Shown here in pieces: positions 9,863-18,327 of a stretch of DNA of 64,000 nucleotides. Below the pieces are notes generated by a model. The model was not told the origin of the DNA. It saw only the letters and a program-made list of their open reading frames with translations, and searched no databases. Numbering within the stretch: the first letter of the stretch is position 1; each line of letters opens with the position of its first letter. Source of the DNA: Microbacterium oleivorans NBRC 103075. Its GTDB lineage: Bacteria; Actinomycetota; Actinomycetes; Actinomycetales; Microbacteriaceae. The position numbers and the translations under genes were made by a program. The DNA is taken from the NCBI RefSeq assembly GCF_001552475.1, contig NZ_BCRG01000011.1:1-64000 (forward strand), given 5' to 3'.

Positions 9863-11050
9863 TCAGGTCAGGTGCGACCGCGCCTCATCGAGACCTCCGA
9901 AGAGAACGGATGCCTCGAGGCTCCGTGACGCGCGGACCGCCGCACCGCGTGCGGATTCCATGAGCAGATCGGTGTCGTATCCGACGGTCTCCGTGAGCCC
10001 GATCCCGATTCCGACCACGGGCAGGAGCCCCGTGGGGTTGCCCGCGAGGTCGTCGATGCACCCGCGGTAGATGGCCGCCCCCTGACGACGCGCGTCGGCA
10101 GCCGTGCTCGCGACGCCGCAGACCGCCAGCGTCGAGTCCCCGTCCTCGCCGACGAAGGCGGATGCCGGGGCGTGGCGCCGGACGGACCGGCGCCATTGCG
10201 CGGCGAGTTCGTCGGCGGCATCCGAGCCGAACGCCGCGGCCATCTCGTCGAGACCGTCGACGTGGACGATGATCACGCTGACGAGTTCGCGCCGCCATCC
10301 GGCGCGCTCCGCCATGGCCGCGAGCGCGTCACGGTAGGTCCGTCGGAGCAGGATGCCGTCGGCCGCGACCCCGTTCTCGCTGATCCACTCGTACCGCTGG
10401 GTCACACTCTTGGACGCTCGGAGAATCGACGTCACGACCACAGCGACCATGGTGAGCACGATGGTCGCGATGTTCGCGGAGATCGACCCGAACCAGGTGC
10501 GGAAGAACGTTCCCTCCGGTCCGTCGATGACGAAGGCACCGAGGCGTGCCGCGTAGTACACGGCGGCGGCGAACAGCACTCCGGTGAGCAGTCGCGCGTT
10601 GCCCATGCGACCCATCGGGCGGCGCATCGCCTCCCACCCACCGGCCAGGAAGAAGAAGACGATGTGTGCGGCCATGACCGCCCATCCGCCCCACTCCCCC
10701 TCGATCGGAACCCGGATGACCGCCGCCAGGAAGGTGGTCACCGCGAGGACCCCGGCGACGACGGACTGCCAGACGATCGGCCGGTCATTGAAGCGACGAT
10801 TGCCGAGCCACATGAAGGCCGGCGTCATAGCGAAAGCGGCGTTGCCGATCGCGATCGCGACCTCTTCGCCGATGCCCGCCGCCCAGGAGATGTACGCGAA
10901 GGTCGTGACCGTGCCGCAGAGGTAGGCGACGGCCCACAGGCGGCCGGCACCGGCATCCCGACGGCGCAGCGTCTCGATCACGAAGATGGCGGTCGCAACG
11001 AATGCGACGATCGCGGTCATCACCGTGACGGAGAAGAGGTCGAGCATCAT
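9863..11050 (-). CDS. Multispanning membrane protein with degenerate GGDEF domain
   Basis: The 395-residue protein has about seven predicted membrane helices in residues 1-215 (for example [20 protein letters not shown] and [18 protein letters not shown]), then a cytosolic domain resembling [25 protein letters not shown] aligns with the substrate strand of diguanylate cyclases. The catalytic GGDEF loop is replaced by [11 protein letters not shown] near residue 299, so cyclic-di-GMP synthesis is unlikely; it may bind a nucleotide, sense, or scaffold. Its ATG overlaps the histidine kinase stop by four bases (ATGA), implying coupled translation. No response regulator is adjacent. Function unknown. 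Confidence 0.75.
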   Translation of the reverse strand: MMLDLFSVTVMTAIVAFVATAIFVIETLRRRDAGAGRLWAVAYLCGTVTTFAYISWAAGIGEEVAIAIGNAAFAMTPAFMWLGNRRFNDRPIVWQSVVAGVLAVTTFLAAVIRVPIEGEWGGWAVMAAHIVFFFLAGGWEAMRRPMGRMGNARLLTGVLFAAAVYYAARLGAFVIDGPEGTFFRTWFGSISANIATIVLTMVAVVVTSILRASKSVTQRYEWISENGVAADGILLRRTYRDALAAMAERAGWRRELVSVIIVHVDGLDEMAAAFGSDAADELAAQWRRSVRRHAPASAFVGEDGDSTLAVCGVASTAADARRQGAAIYRGCIDDLAGNPTGLLPVVGIGIGLTETVGYDTDLLMESARGAAVRASRSLEASVLFGGLDEARSHLT

Positions 11051-12759
11051 GACACCGCCTCCGTGGCTTCCGGTTCGAGCGTCGCGTGGGCCGGAAGGCG
11101 GACGATGAACGTCGTGCCGGTCCCCTTCGTCGACGAGACGGTGATGTCCCCATCGTGTGCGCGAACGATCTCCCGACTGATCGCCAAGCCGAGCCCGGTC
11201 CCCGCAACACCGGATTCGGCGCGGAAGAACCGCTCGAACAGGCGCTCCTGATCCTCCGGTGACAGCCCGATCCCGGTGTCACGGACGAGGAACCACGAGA
11301 CGTCACCGTCCGTCGAACTGCTCAGTGTGATCGACCCACCGTCCCTGTTGAACTTGATGGCGTTACTCAGGAGGTTGTCGACCACCTGGCGGATGCGGCC
11401 CGGATCGATGAACGCCGGCGTGTCCGCCACATCGGTCGTGTCGACACGAATGGCTCGCTCGCGCGCGACAGGAGCAAGATCGGATGCCGCGGCCCGCACC
11501 ACCGCGCCGAGGTCGTGGAGGACCGGTGACACAGTCACCTCGGCCGACATCCTCGAGGCGGTCGAGGCAGCGAGGATCCCCGACACGATGCTGAGCAGTC
11601 GCTCGCTGTTGCGGTAGGCCACATCCACTTGGCGGTGCACGGTCTCGGGGACGTCTTCGGTGTCGAGGACCAGTTCGAGGTATCCGATGATCGAGGTCAA
11701 CGGGGTCCGCAGCTCGTGTGACACGGAGGCGACGAGACTGTCGCGAGCTTTCAGCGCGGTGCGCTCATCGGTGACGTCGCGGGCCACCAAGACCACGCCT
11801 GCGGGATCACCGTCGGTATCCCTCATCCGTCGAGCCGTCAGGCTCAGTGCCGCACGACGCGAGTCGGAGACCGCGTACCAGACCACCACATCGCTGAAGC
11901 TCTCTCCGCGCAGGATGCGCGCGAGCGGGCGATCTTCGGCGGAGAGAGGCGTTTCGCCGTCGGCGGCGAAGATCTGCTCAACTCCGTCGACCCTCCCGAA
12001 TCCCGGGATGCGCTGCTGGAACCGGCCGAGCGCGTCGTTGACGAAGGTGATCTCGCCGTCGGCGCCGACGCGCAGCACCCCGAAATCGACGGTGTCGAGA
12101 ACCTCGGTCAGGAGCTGCTCCTGGCGGCTCGCGTGGCGCAGCGCCGCGGTGAGGCGTTCCGCCTGCCGGTCGAGCAGGGCGCGCTGCGCGAGGAAGCGTC
12201 GCGTGGCGTTGTACGTGGAAGCCCCGATCGCGATGACGACCGCAGGAAGGACGATGACAGCCCACGTGAGCTGGAAGTCGGGCACGAACAGCAGGGCGAT
12301 CCAGTAAGCGCTGATCGACCCGACGCACGCCGCGATGAACCCCAGCCGCCCCATGGAAGACAGCCACATCGTCGGGAACGCCCAGAGCAGCCCGATCCCC
12401 GGCACGTCCGATGTCCGCATGAGACCGATGGCCACGATGTCGAGGAGGGGGATGATCGCAACCCACGAGGGGTGGAGCCGAGACCAGGGGACCGCCAGGC
12501 TCGCCACAGCCGCCACGACCACGATCACGGCGCCCGGGGCGAACTCCGGGGCGTCAGCCAACCACCCGCTTGGGATTCCCGAGAGGAAGATCGCGGCGAC
12601 GATACCGGTGAGGAGCAGCTGGTTGTTGGCTGCAACGCGGTCGCGGAGCTCCGTCAGAGGGAGCTGCCGTCGCGGCGCGTCGAAGAATCGATGCATCCGC
12701 GGTCCCGTCCGTCGGGACGGCGATCGATCTGCGGTCGATCTCTCGTGCTCTTGCGCCAC
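11047..12759 (-). CDS. PAS-domain membrane sensor histidine kinase
   Basis: A 570-residue sensor kinase. After a basic N-terminus it has about six membrane helices (residues ~45-195), a coiled linker, a PAS domain (~220-335, [20 protein letters not shown]), the HisKA helix with phosphoacceptor [14 protein letters not shown] (His ~347) and a HATPase domain with N box [13 protein letters not shown]1 DTGIGL and G2 GTGLGLAI. All kinase motifs look intact. No periplasmic sensor domain is evident, so the signal may be membrane-borne or bound by PAS. The GTG start is six bases after a TAACGT box. It overlaps the GGDEF-like gene; its partner regulator must be encoded elsewhere. Confidence 0.9.
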   Translation of the reverse strand: MAQEHERSTADRSPSRRTGPRMHRFFDAPRRQLPLTELRDRVAANNQLLLTGIVAAIFLSGIPSGWLADAPEFAPGAVIVVVAAVASLAVPWSRLHPSWVAIIPLLDIVAIGLMRTSDVPGIGLLWAFPTMWLSSMGRLGFIAACVGSISAYWIALLFVPDFQLTWAVIVLPAVVIAIGASTYNATRRFLAQRALLDRQAERLTAALRHASRQEQLLTEVLDTVDFGVLRVGADGEITFVNDALGRFQQRIPGFGRVDGVEQIFAADGETPLSAEDRPLARILRGESFSDVVVWYAVSDSRRAALSLTARRMRDTDGDPAGVVLVARDVTDERTALKARDSLVASVSHELRTPLTSIIGYLELVLDTEDVPETVHRQVDVAYRNSERLLSIVSGILAASTASRMSAEVTVSPVLHDLGAVVRAAASDLAPVARERAIRVDTTDVADTPAFIDPGRIRQVVDNLLSNAIKFNRDGGSITLSSSTDGDVSWFLVRDTGIGLSPEDQERLFERFFRAESGVAGTGLGLAISREIVRAHDGDITVSSTKGTGTTFIVRLPAHATLEPEATEAVS

Positions 12760-12765
12760 ACCTGC

Positions 12766-12771
12766 ACGTTA
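12766..12771 (-). promoter_or_regulatory. Leaderless-type -10 box before the histidine kinase
   Basis: TAACGT on the minus strand ends six bases before the GTG at 12759. It would start a kinase/GGDEF-like transcript independently of rpsA. Confidence 0.4.
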
Positions 12772-12811
12772 CCGGGCGGCGGGCGGCGCGGCCTACGCCG
12801 CGGGAACGACC

Positions 12812-12842
12812 GAGGGGCCGGAGCACGTGGCTCCGACCCCTC
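12812..12842 (-). terminator. Hairpin after rpsA
   Basis: Arms 12812-12824 and 12830-12842 pair over 13 positions with one mismatch around a five-base loop, 18 bases past the rpsA stop. There is no U-run, but position and strength suggest termination between rpsA and the histidine kinase. Confidence 0.5.
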
Positions 12843-12859
12843 GATTCAGGTGTTGTCGA

Positions 12860-14311
12860 TCAGCGACCGGACAGCTTCTCACGAAGAGCAGCCAGTGCCT
12901 CGTCGTCAGCGAGGGTGCCCGCGCCGTTCGAGACCTCGGACGAGAAGGACGACGAGCCCGAGTCGGCCGGAGCGGCAGCCTCGGCCTCGAGGGCCTTGGC
13001 GACGGCAGCCTTGTGGGCTTCCCAGCGACCCTGAGCTGCGGCGTACTCGGCCTCCCAGGCAAGGCGGGCCTCGTCGAAGCCTTCCTTCCACTGGTTGGTC
13101 TCGGAGTCGAAGCCCTCGGGGTACTTGTACTCGCCGTTTTCGTCGTACTCGGTGACCATGCCGTACAGGGCCGGGTCGAACTCGGTGCCGTTGGGGTCGA
13201 CCGACTCGTTGGCCTGCTTCAGCGAGAGCGAGATGCGGCGACGCTCGAGGTCGATGTCGATGATCTTGACGAAGACCTCTTCACCGACGGAGACGACCTG
13301 CTCGGCGAGCTCGACGTGCTTGCCAGACAGCTCGGAGATGTGCACGAGGCCCTCGATGCCGTCTGCGACGCGGACGAACGCGCCGAACGGAACGAGCTTG
13401 GTGACCTTGCCCGGAGCAACCTGACCGATTGCGTGGGTGCGGGCGAAGACCTGCCACGGGTCCTCCTGCGTCGCCTTGAGCGACAGGGAGACGCGCTCGC
13501 GGTCGAGGTCGACCTCGAGGATCTCGACGGTGACCTCCTGGCCGACCTCGACGACCTCGGATGCGTGCTCGATGTGCTTCCACGAGAGCTCCGAGACGTG
13601 GACGAGACCGTCGACGCCACCGAGGTCGACGAACGCACCGAAGTTGACGATCGACGAGACGGTGCCCTTGCGGACCTGACCCTTGTGGAGGTTGTTGAGG
13701 AAGTTCGAGCGCGACTCGGACTGCGTCTGCTCGAGCAGTGCGCGGCGCGAGAGGACGACGTTGTTGCGGTTCTTGTCGAGCTCGAGGATCTTCGCCTCGA
13801 TCTCCTGGCCGAGGTACGGCGTCAGGTCACGAACACGGCGGAGCTCGATGAGCGACGCGGGCAGGAAGCCGCGAAGACCGATGTCGACGATGAGACCACC
13901 CTTGACGACCTCGATGACGGAGCCGGTGACAACACCGTCGTTCTCCTTGATCTTCTCGACGTCACCCCATGCACGCTCGTACTGTGCGCGCTTCTTGGAG
14001 AGGATCAGACGGCCTTCCTTGTCCTCCTTCTGGAGAACGAGGGCCTCGACCTGGTCGCCGACGTTGACGACCTCGTTGGGGTCGACGTCGTGCTTGATCG
14101 ACAGCTCGCGAGAGGGGATGACACCCTCGGTCTTGTAGCCGACGTCGAGGAGGACCTCGTCGCGATCGATCTTGACGACGGTGCCCTCGATGAGGTCTCC
14201 GTCGTTGAAGAACTTCAGGGTCAATTCGACCGCGGCCAGGAAGTCCTCAGCAGATCCGATGTCGTTGATGGCGACCTGCTTGGTGGCCGGGGCGGTCGTT
14301 GCGTTAGTCAT
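12860..14311 (-). CDS. rpsA: 30S ribosomal protein S1
   Basis: S1 binds mRNA on the small ribosomal subunit. The 483-residue product starts at ATG 14311 (MTNATTAPATKQVAINDIGS) and carries four S1 RNA-binding repeats beginning near DLIEGTVVKIDRDEVLLDVG, GVVTGSVIEVVKGGLIVDIG, GQVRKGTVSSIVNFGAFVDL and APGKVTKLVPFGAFVRVADG. Four repeats rather than the six of Escherichia coli S1 is normal for actinobacteria. The C-terminal ~110 residues are acidic and Ala-rich. Codon choice is strongly biased to C/G-ending codons, as expected for a highly expressed gene. It has a 147-base upstream region and a hairpin downstream. Confidence 0.97.
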   Translation of the reverse strand: MTNATTAPATKQVAINDIGSAEDFLAAVELTLKFFNDGDLIEGTVVKIDRDEVLLDVGYKTEGVIPSRELSIKHDVDPNEVVNVGDQVEALVLQKEDKEGRLILSKKRAQYERAWGDVEKIKENDGVVTGSVIEVVKGGLIVDIGLRGFLPASLIELRRVRDLTPYLGQEIEAKILELDKNRNNVVLSRRALLEQTQSESRSNFLNNLHKGQVRKGTVSSIVNFGAFVDLGGVDGLVHVSELSWKHIEHASEVVEVGQEVTVEILEVDLDRERVSLSLKATQEDPWQVFARTHAIGQVAPGKVTKLVPFGAFVRVADGIEGLVHISELSGKHVELAEQVVSVGEEVFVKIIDIDLERRRISLSLKQANESVDPNGTEFDPALYGMVTEYDENGEYKYPEGFDSETNQWKEGFDEARLAWEAEYAAAQGRWEAHKAAVAKALEAEAAAPADSGSSSFSSEVSNGAGTLADDEALAALREKLSGR

Positions 14312-14458
14312 GTAGGGGGTTGTCCTTGGATGGTGTTGTAATCGGGCCTCGGGACTCATCCACACGAGGACGTGCGGCAGCCGATCGAGGCAGAGTGGTT
14401 GATGTTGCGATGCCGCGCGGGCATGGCTCAAGAGCCACGCGTGCGACGCTCCAGAGTA

Positions 14459-14878
14459 TCAGAGGGCGCGGACGTAATACCAGCGGCCGGAGCGTCTGAC
14501 GAATCGACTGTCTTCCACCAGCACACCCGTCTCCCCCGTCCCCGCTTCCCGCCAGTGCGCGCGGAATCTCACGCGTCCTGTTCGGCCGTCCGGGTCCGTC
14601 TCCGCGCCGAGGACCTCGAGCCGCGTCCACGAGGTCCCGGCGTCGAGCATCAGATCGTCGGGGCGCGTCGCGGGGAACCACGTGTCGGCCAGGTGTCGCG
14701 CGTCTCCGAGGGCGAACGCCGTGTAGCGCGATCTCATGAGGTCTTCGGGGGTCTCGGCTGGTCGTCCCTCGAGCACGGGCCCGCAACACGTACCGAACGC
14801 ACGCCTCCCACACGGGCAGGGCTCGCCGAGCGCAGGCCGACGCCCTCGGTGAGCGGATGCCGCAGCTCCGAATGACAT
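14459..14878 (-). CDS. YchJ-like (UPF0225) SEC-C motif protein
   Basis: The 139-residue product from ATG 14878 (MSFGAAASAHRGRRPALGEP) has an N-terminal Cys-rich SEC-C-type zinc motif, CPCGRRAFGTCCGPVL, followed by the family signature AETPEDLMRSRYTAFALGD and a small alpha+beta domain (HLADTWFPATRPDDL, RFRAHWREAGTGETGVLVED). This is the YchJ/UPF0225 family, whose biochemical role is not established; the N-terminal motif binds zinc in SecA-like tails. GGGGAGGACC directly precedes the chosen ATG, and an upstream GTG four codons earlier lies inside that ribosome site. It stands alone upstream of rpsA on the same strand. Confidence 0.85.
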   Translation of the reverse strand: MSFGAAASAHRGRRPALGEPCPCGRRAFGTCCGPVLEGRPAETPEDLMRSRYTAFALGDARHLADTWFPATRPDDLMLDAGTSWTRLEVLGAETDPDGRTGRVRFRAHWREAGTGETGVLVEDSRFVRRSGRWYYVRAL

Positions 14879-14956
14879 GGTCCTCCCCACACCTCACGAT
14901 CAACGGCGCGAGCCTACGCGCTGTGGAGAACCCGCGGAGGAGGCGCATCCCTTCGT

Positions 14957-14962
14957 TATTTT
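14957..14962 (+). promoter_or_regulatory. Leaderless-type -10 box before the lipoprotein gene
   Basis: TATTTT ends six bases before the ATG at 14969, with no ribosome site between them. Confidence 0.45.
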
Positions 14963-14968
14963 GGTCGC

Positions 14969-15508
14969 ATGATCGCTCGACGTTCCGCGGTACTGGTAGC
15001 AACGGTCACCCTCGCCGTCGCCCTTTCTGCGTGCACCCCTGCCGCCGCTCCTACTCCCACACCGTCGCCGACCGGCTTCGCGTCGAAGGAAGAGGCATTC
15101 GCCGCGGCGGAGGCGACCTATCGCGCGTACGTGGATGCGTTGAACAAGGTGGATCTGTCGGATCCTGCGACGTTTGAGCCGGTGTACGCGCTGCTCGATG
15201 GAAGCGCGCTCAACGGCTCAAAAAAAGAGCTGACAAATCTCCACGCAGAGTTGCTCGAGAAGCGAGGAGTCACGAAGGTGAAAAAGATCAATCGCGTGAA
15301 TGCCGATCCCGAGACATCAACGGTGACCGTCAATGTCTGTCTGGATGTAACGGACGTCGACATAGTCGACGCCTCAGGGAGTTCGGTTGTCCCTGAGGGA
15401 CGCAATGATCGCCAGCTGCTCGCGATTGAGCTCACTAAAAACCCGTCGGCACCGCGGCAACTCGTGATCTCTCAGAGCGAAGCGTTGAGTGACCAGCCGT
15501 GTGGGTAG
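14969..15508 (+). CDS. Secreted lipoprotein of unknown function
   Basis: A 179-residue protein with a lipoprotein signal peptide MIARRSAVLVATVTLAVALS followed by the lipobox LSAC at residues 19-22, then a Pro/Thr linker and a mostly alpha+beta domain with TYRAYVDALNKVDLSDPATF. This resembles small extracytoplasmic lipoproteins of the wall-less-characterised kind, and I cannot assign a function. The gene is markedly AT-richer than its neighbours: I counted about 167 G/C in bases 15181-15480 (near 56%), with AAA, TTG and GTA codons rare elsewhere here. That suggests transfer or relaxed selection. Its last ten bases overlap the PKD-protein gene. Confidence 0.78.
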   Translation: MIARRSAVLVATVTLAVALSACTPAAAPTPTPSPTGFASKEEAFAAAEATYRAYVDALNKVDLSDPATFEPVYALLDGSALNGSKKELTNLHAELLEKRGVTKVKKINRVNADPETSTVTVNVCLDVTDVDIVDASGSSVVPEGRNDRQLLAIELTKNPSAPRQLVISQSEALSDQPCG

Positions 15509-16389
15509 CCATCGGCCTGAGCGCACAACTCCTTCTAGCTGGGGGGACCGGCAGCAGTGCGGGCTGCACGGCTGAGTCCGTCTGGACAACCTGCGAGACG
15601 AGCAACAACGGCTCTTCCGTCTCGATTGGTGCCACCCGCGGCGAGTCCATGCCGGTAGACCTACCCTCGCGCAGCTCCAACGGCGGCGGCCGAGGCGGCG
15701 GCTCGACGACTACCCCTCCCCCGGTGCGCGACCCCGACGCGTTCTATCCCGGCAACCGGACGCGAGACGAATGGCTTGCGGAGTGCGCGTTCGACCCGTC
15801 GTGCGCGGGGGCCGTCATCGTCCCCGATGGTGCGCCGCTACCGGGGACCGAGGCCGCCGATCAGCAGCCGACCGAACCCGCACCTCCCCCCGCTGTTCCG
15901 GACCCGACCACCGCGACCATCGACGACGTCGCGGAGTTCGCGCCGGACCCACCGCGCGTCGTGGGCGAACCTGACGGCGTCGGTGTGGTGGGAATGCCCA
16001 CGAACTTCGTCGTCGACGCGATCGAACACACCGCGACGGGCGACATCTTCGACATCCCGGTGACGGTCCGATTCACGCCCGTTTCCTATGTCTTCGACTA
16101 CGGCGACGGCACCCGCCAGGAGACGACGACACCGGGCACCTCCTGGGAAGACCTCGACGCACCGCAGTTCACGGTGACCGACACGAGTCACAGCTACGGA
16201 GAGCCCGGCGAGTACGAGGTCGGCGTGACGATCCGCTACGCAGCCGAGGCCGACGCCGGCGGAGGCTGGTTCCCGATCGCGGGACTGTTGGAACTCGCCA
16301 CACCGACCACCGTTGTCAGGATCGTCGACGTCGACACCGCCCTCGTCGAACGCACCTGCACCGAAGACCCGCGCGGCCCGGGGTGCTGA
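15499..16389 (+). CDS. Secreted PKD-like domain protein
   Basis: The 296-residue product begins at GTG 15499, within the last codons of the lipoprotein gene. It has a weakly charged hydrophobic N-terminus (WVAIGLSAQLLLAGGTGSSA, then Cys23, possibly a lipid-anchored cysteine), a Gly/Ser/Pro-rich linker, and a C-terminal PKD-like beta-sandwich containing YVFDYGDGT, TSHSYGEPGEYEVGVTIRY and VVRIVDV. PKD domains mediate extracellular protein or glycan contacts. Ten-base overlap implies translational coupling with the lipoprotein, so the two probably form a surface pair. No catalytic motif is visible. Start choice is uncertain because no good ribosome site or arginine-rich n-region is present. Confidence 0.75.
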   Translation: MWVAIGLSAQLLLAGGTGSSAGCTAESVWTTCETSNNGSSVSIGATRGESMPVDLPSRSSNGGGRGGGSTTTPPPVRDPDAFYPGNRTRDEWLAECAFDPSCAGAVIVPDGAPLPGTEAADQQPTEPAPPPAVPDPTTATIDDVAEFAPDPPRVVGEPDGVGVVGMPTNFVVDAIEHTATGDIFDIPVTVRFTPVSYVFDYGDGTRQETTTPGTSWEDLDAPQFTVTDTSHSYGEPGEYEVGVTIRYAAEADAGGGWFPIAGLLELATPTTVVRIVDVDTALVERTCTEDPRGPGC

Positions 16390-16405
16390 GTGCGAGGATG
16401 AGCGC

Positions 16406-17323
16406 GTGACCGAACGCCTCATGCTGTTGGATTCCGCGAGCCTCTACTTCCGTGCCTTCTATGGAGTGCCCGACACGGTCAAGGCGGCGGACGGCCGTCC
16501 GGTGAACGCCGTCCGCGGCTTCCTCGACATGATCGCGAAACTGGTCGCGACGTACGAGCCGACTCACGTGATCGCCTGCTGGGACGACGATTGGCGTCCG
16601 CAGTGGCGTGTCGACCTCATCCCCTCGTACAAGACGCACCGCGTCGCCGAAGCGGTCGACTCCGCGCCGGACATCGAGGAAGTACCGGATCCACTGGAGC
16701 TCCAGGTCCCCGTGATCCGCGAAGCCCTCGGCACGCTCGGCATCCCGATCGTCGGCGCAGCCGAACACGAGGCGGATGACGTCATCGGCACGCTCGCCTC
16801 CACGAGTACGACCCCCGTCGACGTCATCACCGGCGACCGCGACCTGTTCCAACTCGTCAACGACTCCCGCGGCGTCCGCGTGATCTACACCGGTCGCGGG
16901 ATGAGCAAGCTCGAGGTCCTGACCGACGAGGTCGTCGTCAGCAAGTACGGAGTCCTCCCCTCCCAGTACGCGGACTTCGCCGCCATGCGCGGCGACGCGT
17001 CGGACGGTCTGCCCGGTGTCGCAGGCGTGGGTGAGAAAACGGCGGCCACACTTCTCGCCGCTCACGGCGACCTCGCCGGCATCCGGCGAGCAGCCGACGC
17101 CGGTGAGGGAATGAGCGCAGGAGTCAGGGCGAAGATCTTGGCCGCCGCCGAATATCTCGACGTGGCACCGCGCGTGGTCGAAGTCGTTCGGACACTCGAT
17201 CTGCCCGACGTCGACTCGCGCATCTCCGCTCCGGATGACGACGCCGTGACTCAGCTGGCCGACACCTGGTCACTGGGGTCATCCGCAAAGCGTGCCGCCG
17301 CCGCACTGACGGCTCAGGCCTAA
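16406..17323 (+). CDS. 5'-3' exonuclease (PolA N-terminal-like, stand-alone)
   Basis: A 305-residue stand-alone homologue of the DNA polymerase I 5'-nuclease domain. It has LLDSASLYFRAFYGVP with metal-binding Asp, CWDDDWRPQWR, the YK step SYKTHRV, the acidic cluster EHEADDVIGTLAS and TGDRDLFQLV, and helix-hairpin-helix DNA contact GDASDGLPGVAGVGEKTAA. It likely removes 5' flaps or RNA primers in DNA repair. GTG at 16406 follows GAGGATGAGC; the frame continues upstream into the PKD gene but that part is not nuclease-like. It converges with the PHP-domain gene four bases away. Confidence 0.9.
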   Translation: MTERLMLLDSASLYFRAFYGVPDTVKAADGRPVNAVRGFLDMIAKLVATYEPTHVIACWDDDWRPQWRVDLIPSYKTHRVAEAVDSAPDIEEVPDPLELQVPVIREALGTLGIPIVGAAEHEADDVIGTLASTSTTPVDVITGDRDLFQLVNDSRGVRVIYTGRGMSKLEVLTDEVVVSKYGVLPSQYADFAAMRGDASDGLPGVAGVGEKTAATLLAAHGDLAGIRRAADAGEGMSAGVRAKILAAAEYLDVAPRVVEVVRTLDLPDVDSRISAPDDDAVTQLADTWSLGSSAKRAAAALTAQA

Positions 17324-17327
17324 CGGC

Positions 17328-18320
17328 TCAGCGCGTCGCCTTCCACTCACGCAAGCGGGTCAGCGGCCACGTCGTGATGATGCGATCGGCCGGCACACCA
17401 GCCCGTTCCGCACGCGCGGCGCCGTGATCCAGGAGCGACAGCTGACCCGGGGCGTGCGCATCCGAGTCGATTGAGAACAGGCATCCGATCTCGATCGCGA
17501 GCGCCAGCAGGTCGTCCGGCGGATCTTCACGCTCGGGCCGTGAGTTGATCTCCACCGCAGTCCCGTGCTCCGCGCACGCCTCGAACACGGCCCTCGCGTC
17601 GAAGACTGACGGCGGACGCGTCCCGCGGGCGCCAGAGACGAGGCGGCCGGTGACGTGACCGAGGACATCGACGCGAGAATCGGATGCCGCCGCCACCAGC
17701 CGCCGCGTCATCGGCGCCCGCTCCATCCGCAAAGCCGAGTGAGCCGACGCGACGACGACGTCGAGTGCTCGCAAGAGCTCGTCCTCTTGGTCGAGCGATC
17801 CATCGTCGAGGATGTCGACCTCGATACCACTGAGCAGTGTGAAGGTGTCGTCCCCGAAGGCCGGGAGGAGTTCCAGCTGCTCGCGGAGTCGCTCCGGCGA
17901 CAACCCGTGCGCGACCCGCAGACGCGGCGAGTGGTCGGTCAGCGCCAGGTACTCGTGCCCGAGAGCCCGAGCCGCGTCGACCATCAGATCGATCGATGTC
18001 AGCCCGTCGGACCATTCCGAGTGCGCGTGCAGATCGCCTCGAAGTTGGATGCGCAGTCCAGACGGCTCGGGAGGAGCAACTCGCTCGCGGAGCTCGGCCA
18101 GGTACGTCGGGACCCGTCCCGACAGGGCCTCCGTGATGACGGCGAACGTCGAGTCGCCGATACCTTTCCGCGATCGGAGGCGCGGCACATCCTCGCGCTC
18201 CGACGGGGTCAGACCGGTGAGGGTCTGCGCGGCGACTCGGAACGCCTTCGACTTGTACCGCGACGCCCGATCGCGCTCGAGGAGCCCCGCGATCTCCGTC
18301 AGCGCCTCGATCGGGTCCAT
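17328..18320 (-). CDS. PHP-domain phosphoesterase with helix-hairpin-helix N-terminus
   Basis: A 330-residue protein starting MDPIEALTEIAGLLERDRAS. The first ~90 residues resemble the helix-hairpin-helix fingers of PolX enzymes (SRKGIGDSTFAVITEALSG), followed directly by a PHP metallo-phosphoesterase domain: GDLHAHSEWSDG, LALTDHSPRL, GIEVDIL, VVASAHSALRM, VLGHVTG, EINSRPE and IDSDAHAPG supply the expected His/Asp/Glu metal ligands. The polymerase beta catalytic domain found between these parts in full PolX is absent, so a DNA 3'-end processing or phosphatase role is likelier than synthesis. It starts seven bases after trpD and is probably cotranscribed with it. Confidence 0.88.
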   Translation of the reverse strand: MDPIEALTEIAGLLERDRASRYKSKAFRVAAQTLTGLTPSEREDVPRLRSRKGIGDSTFAVITEALSGRVPTYLAELRERVAPPEPSGLRIQLRGDLHAHSEWSDGLTSIDLMVDAARALGHEYLALTDHSPRLRVAHGLSPERLREQLELLPAFGDDTFTLLSGIEVDILDDGSLDQEDELLRALDVVVASAHSALRMERAPMTRRLVAAASDSRVDVLGHVTGRLVSGARGTRPPSVFDARAVFEACAEHGTAVEINSRPEREDPPDDLLALAIEIGCLFSIDSDAHAPGQLSLLDHGAARAERAGVPADRIITTWPLTRLREWKATR

Positions 18321-18327
18321 GGCCGTC

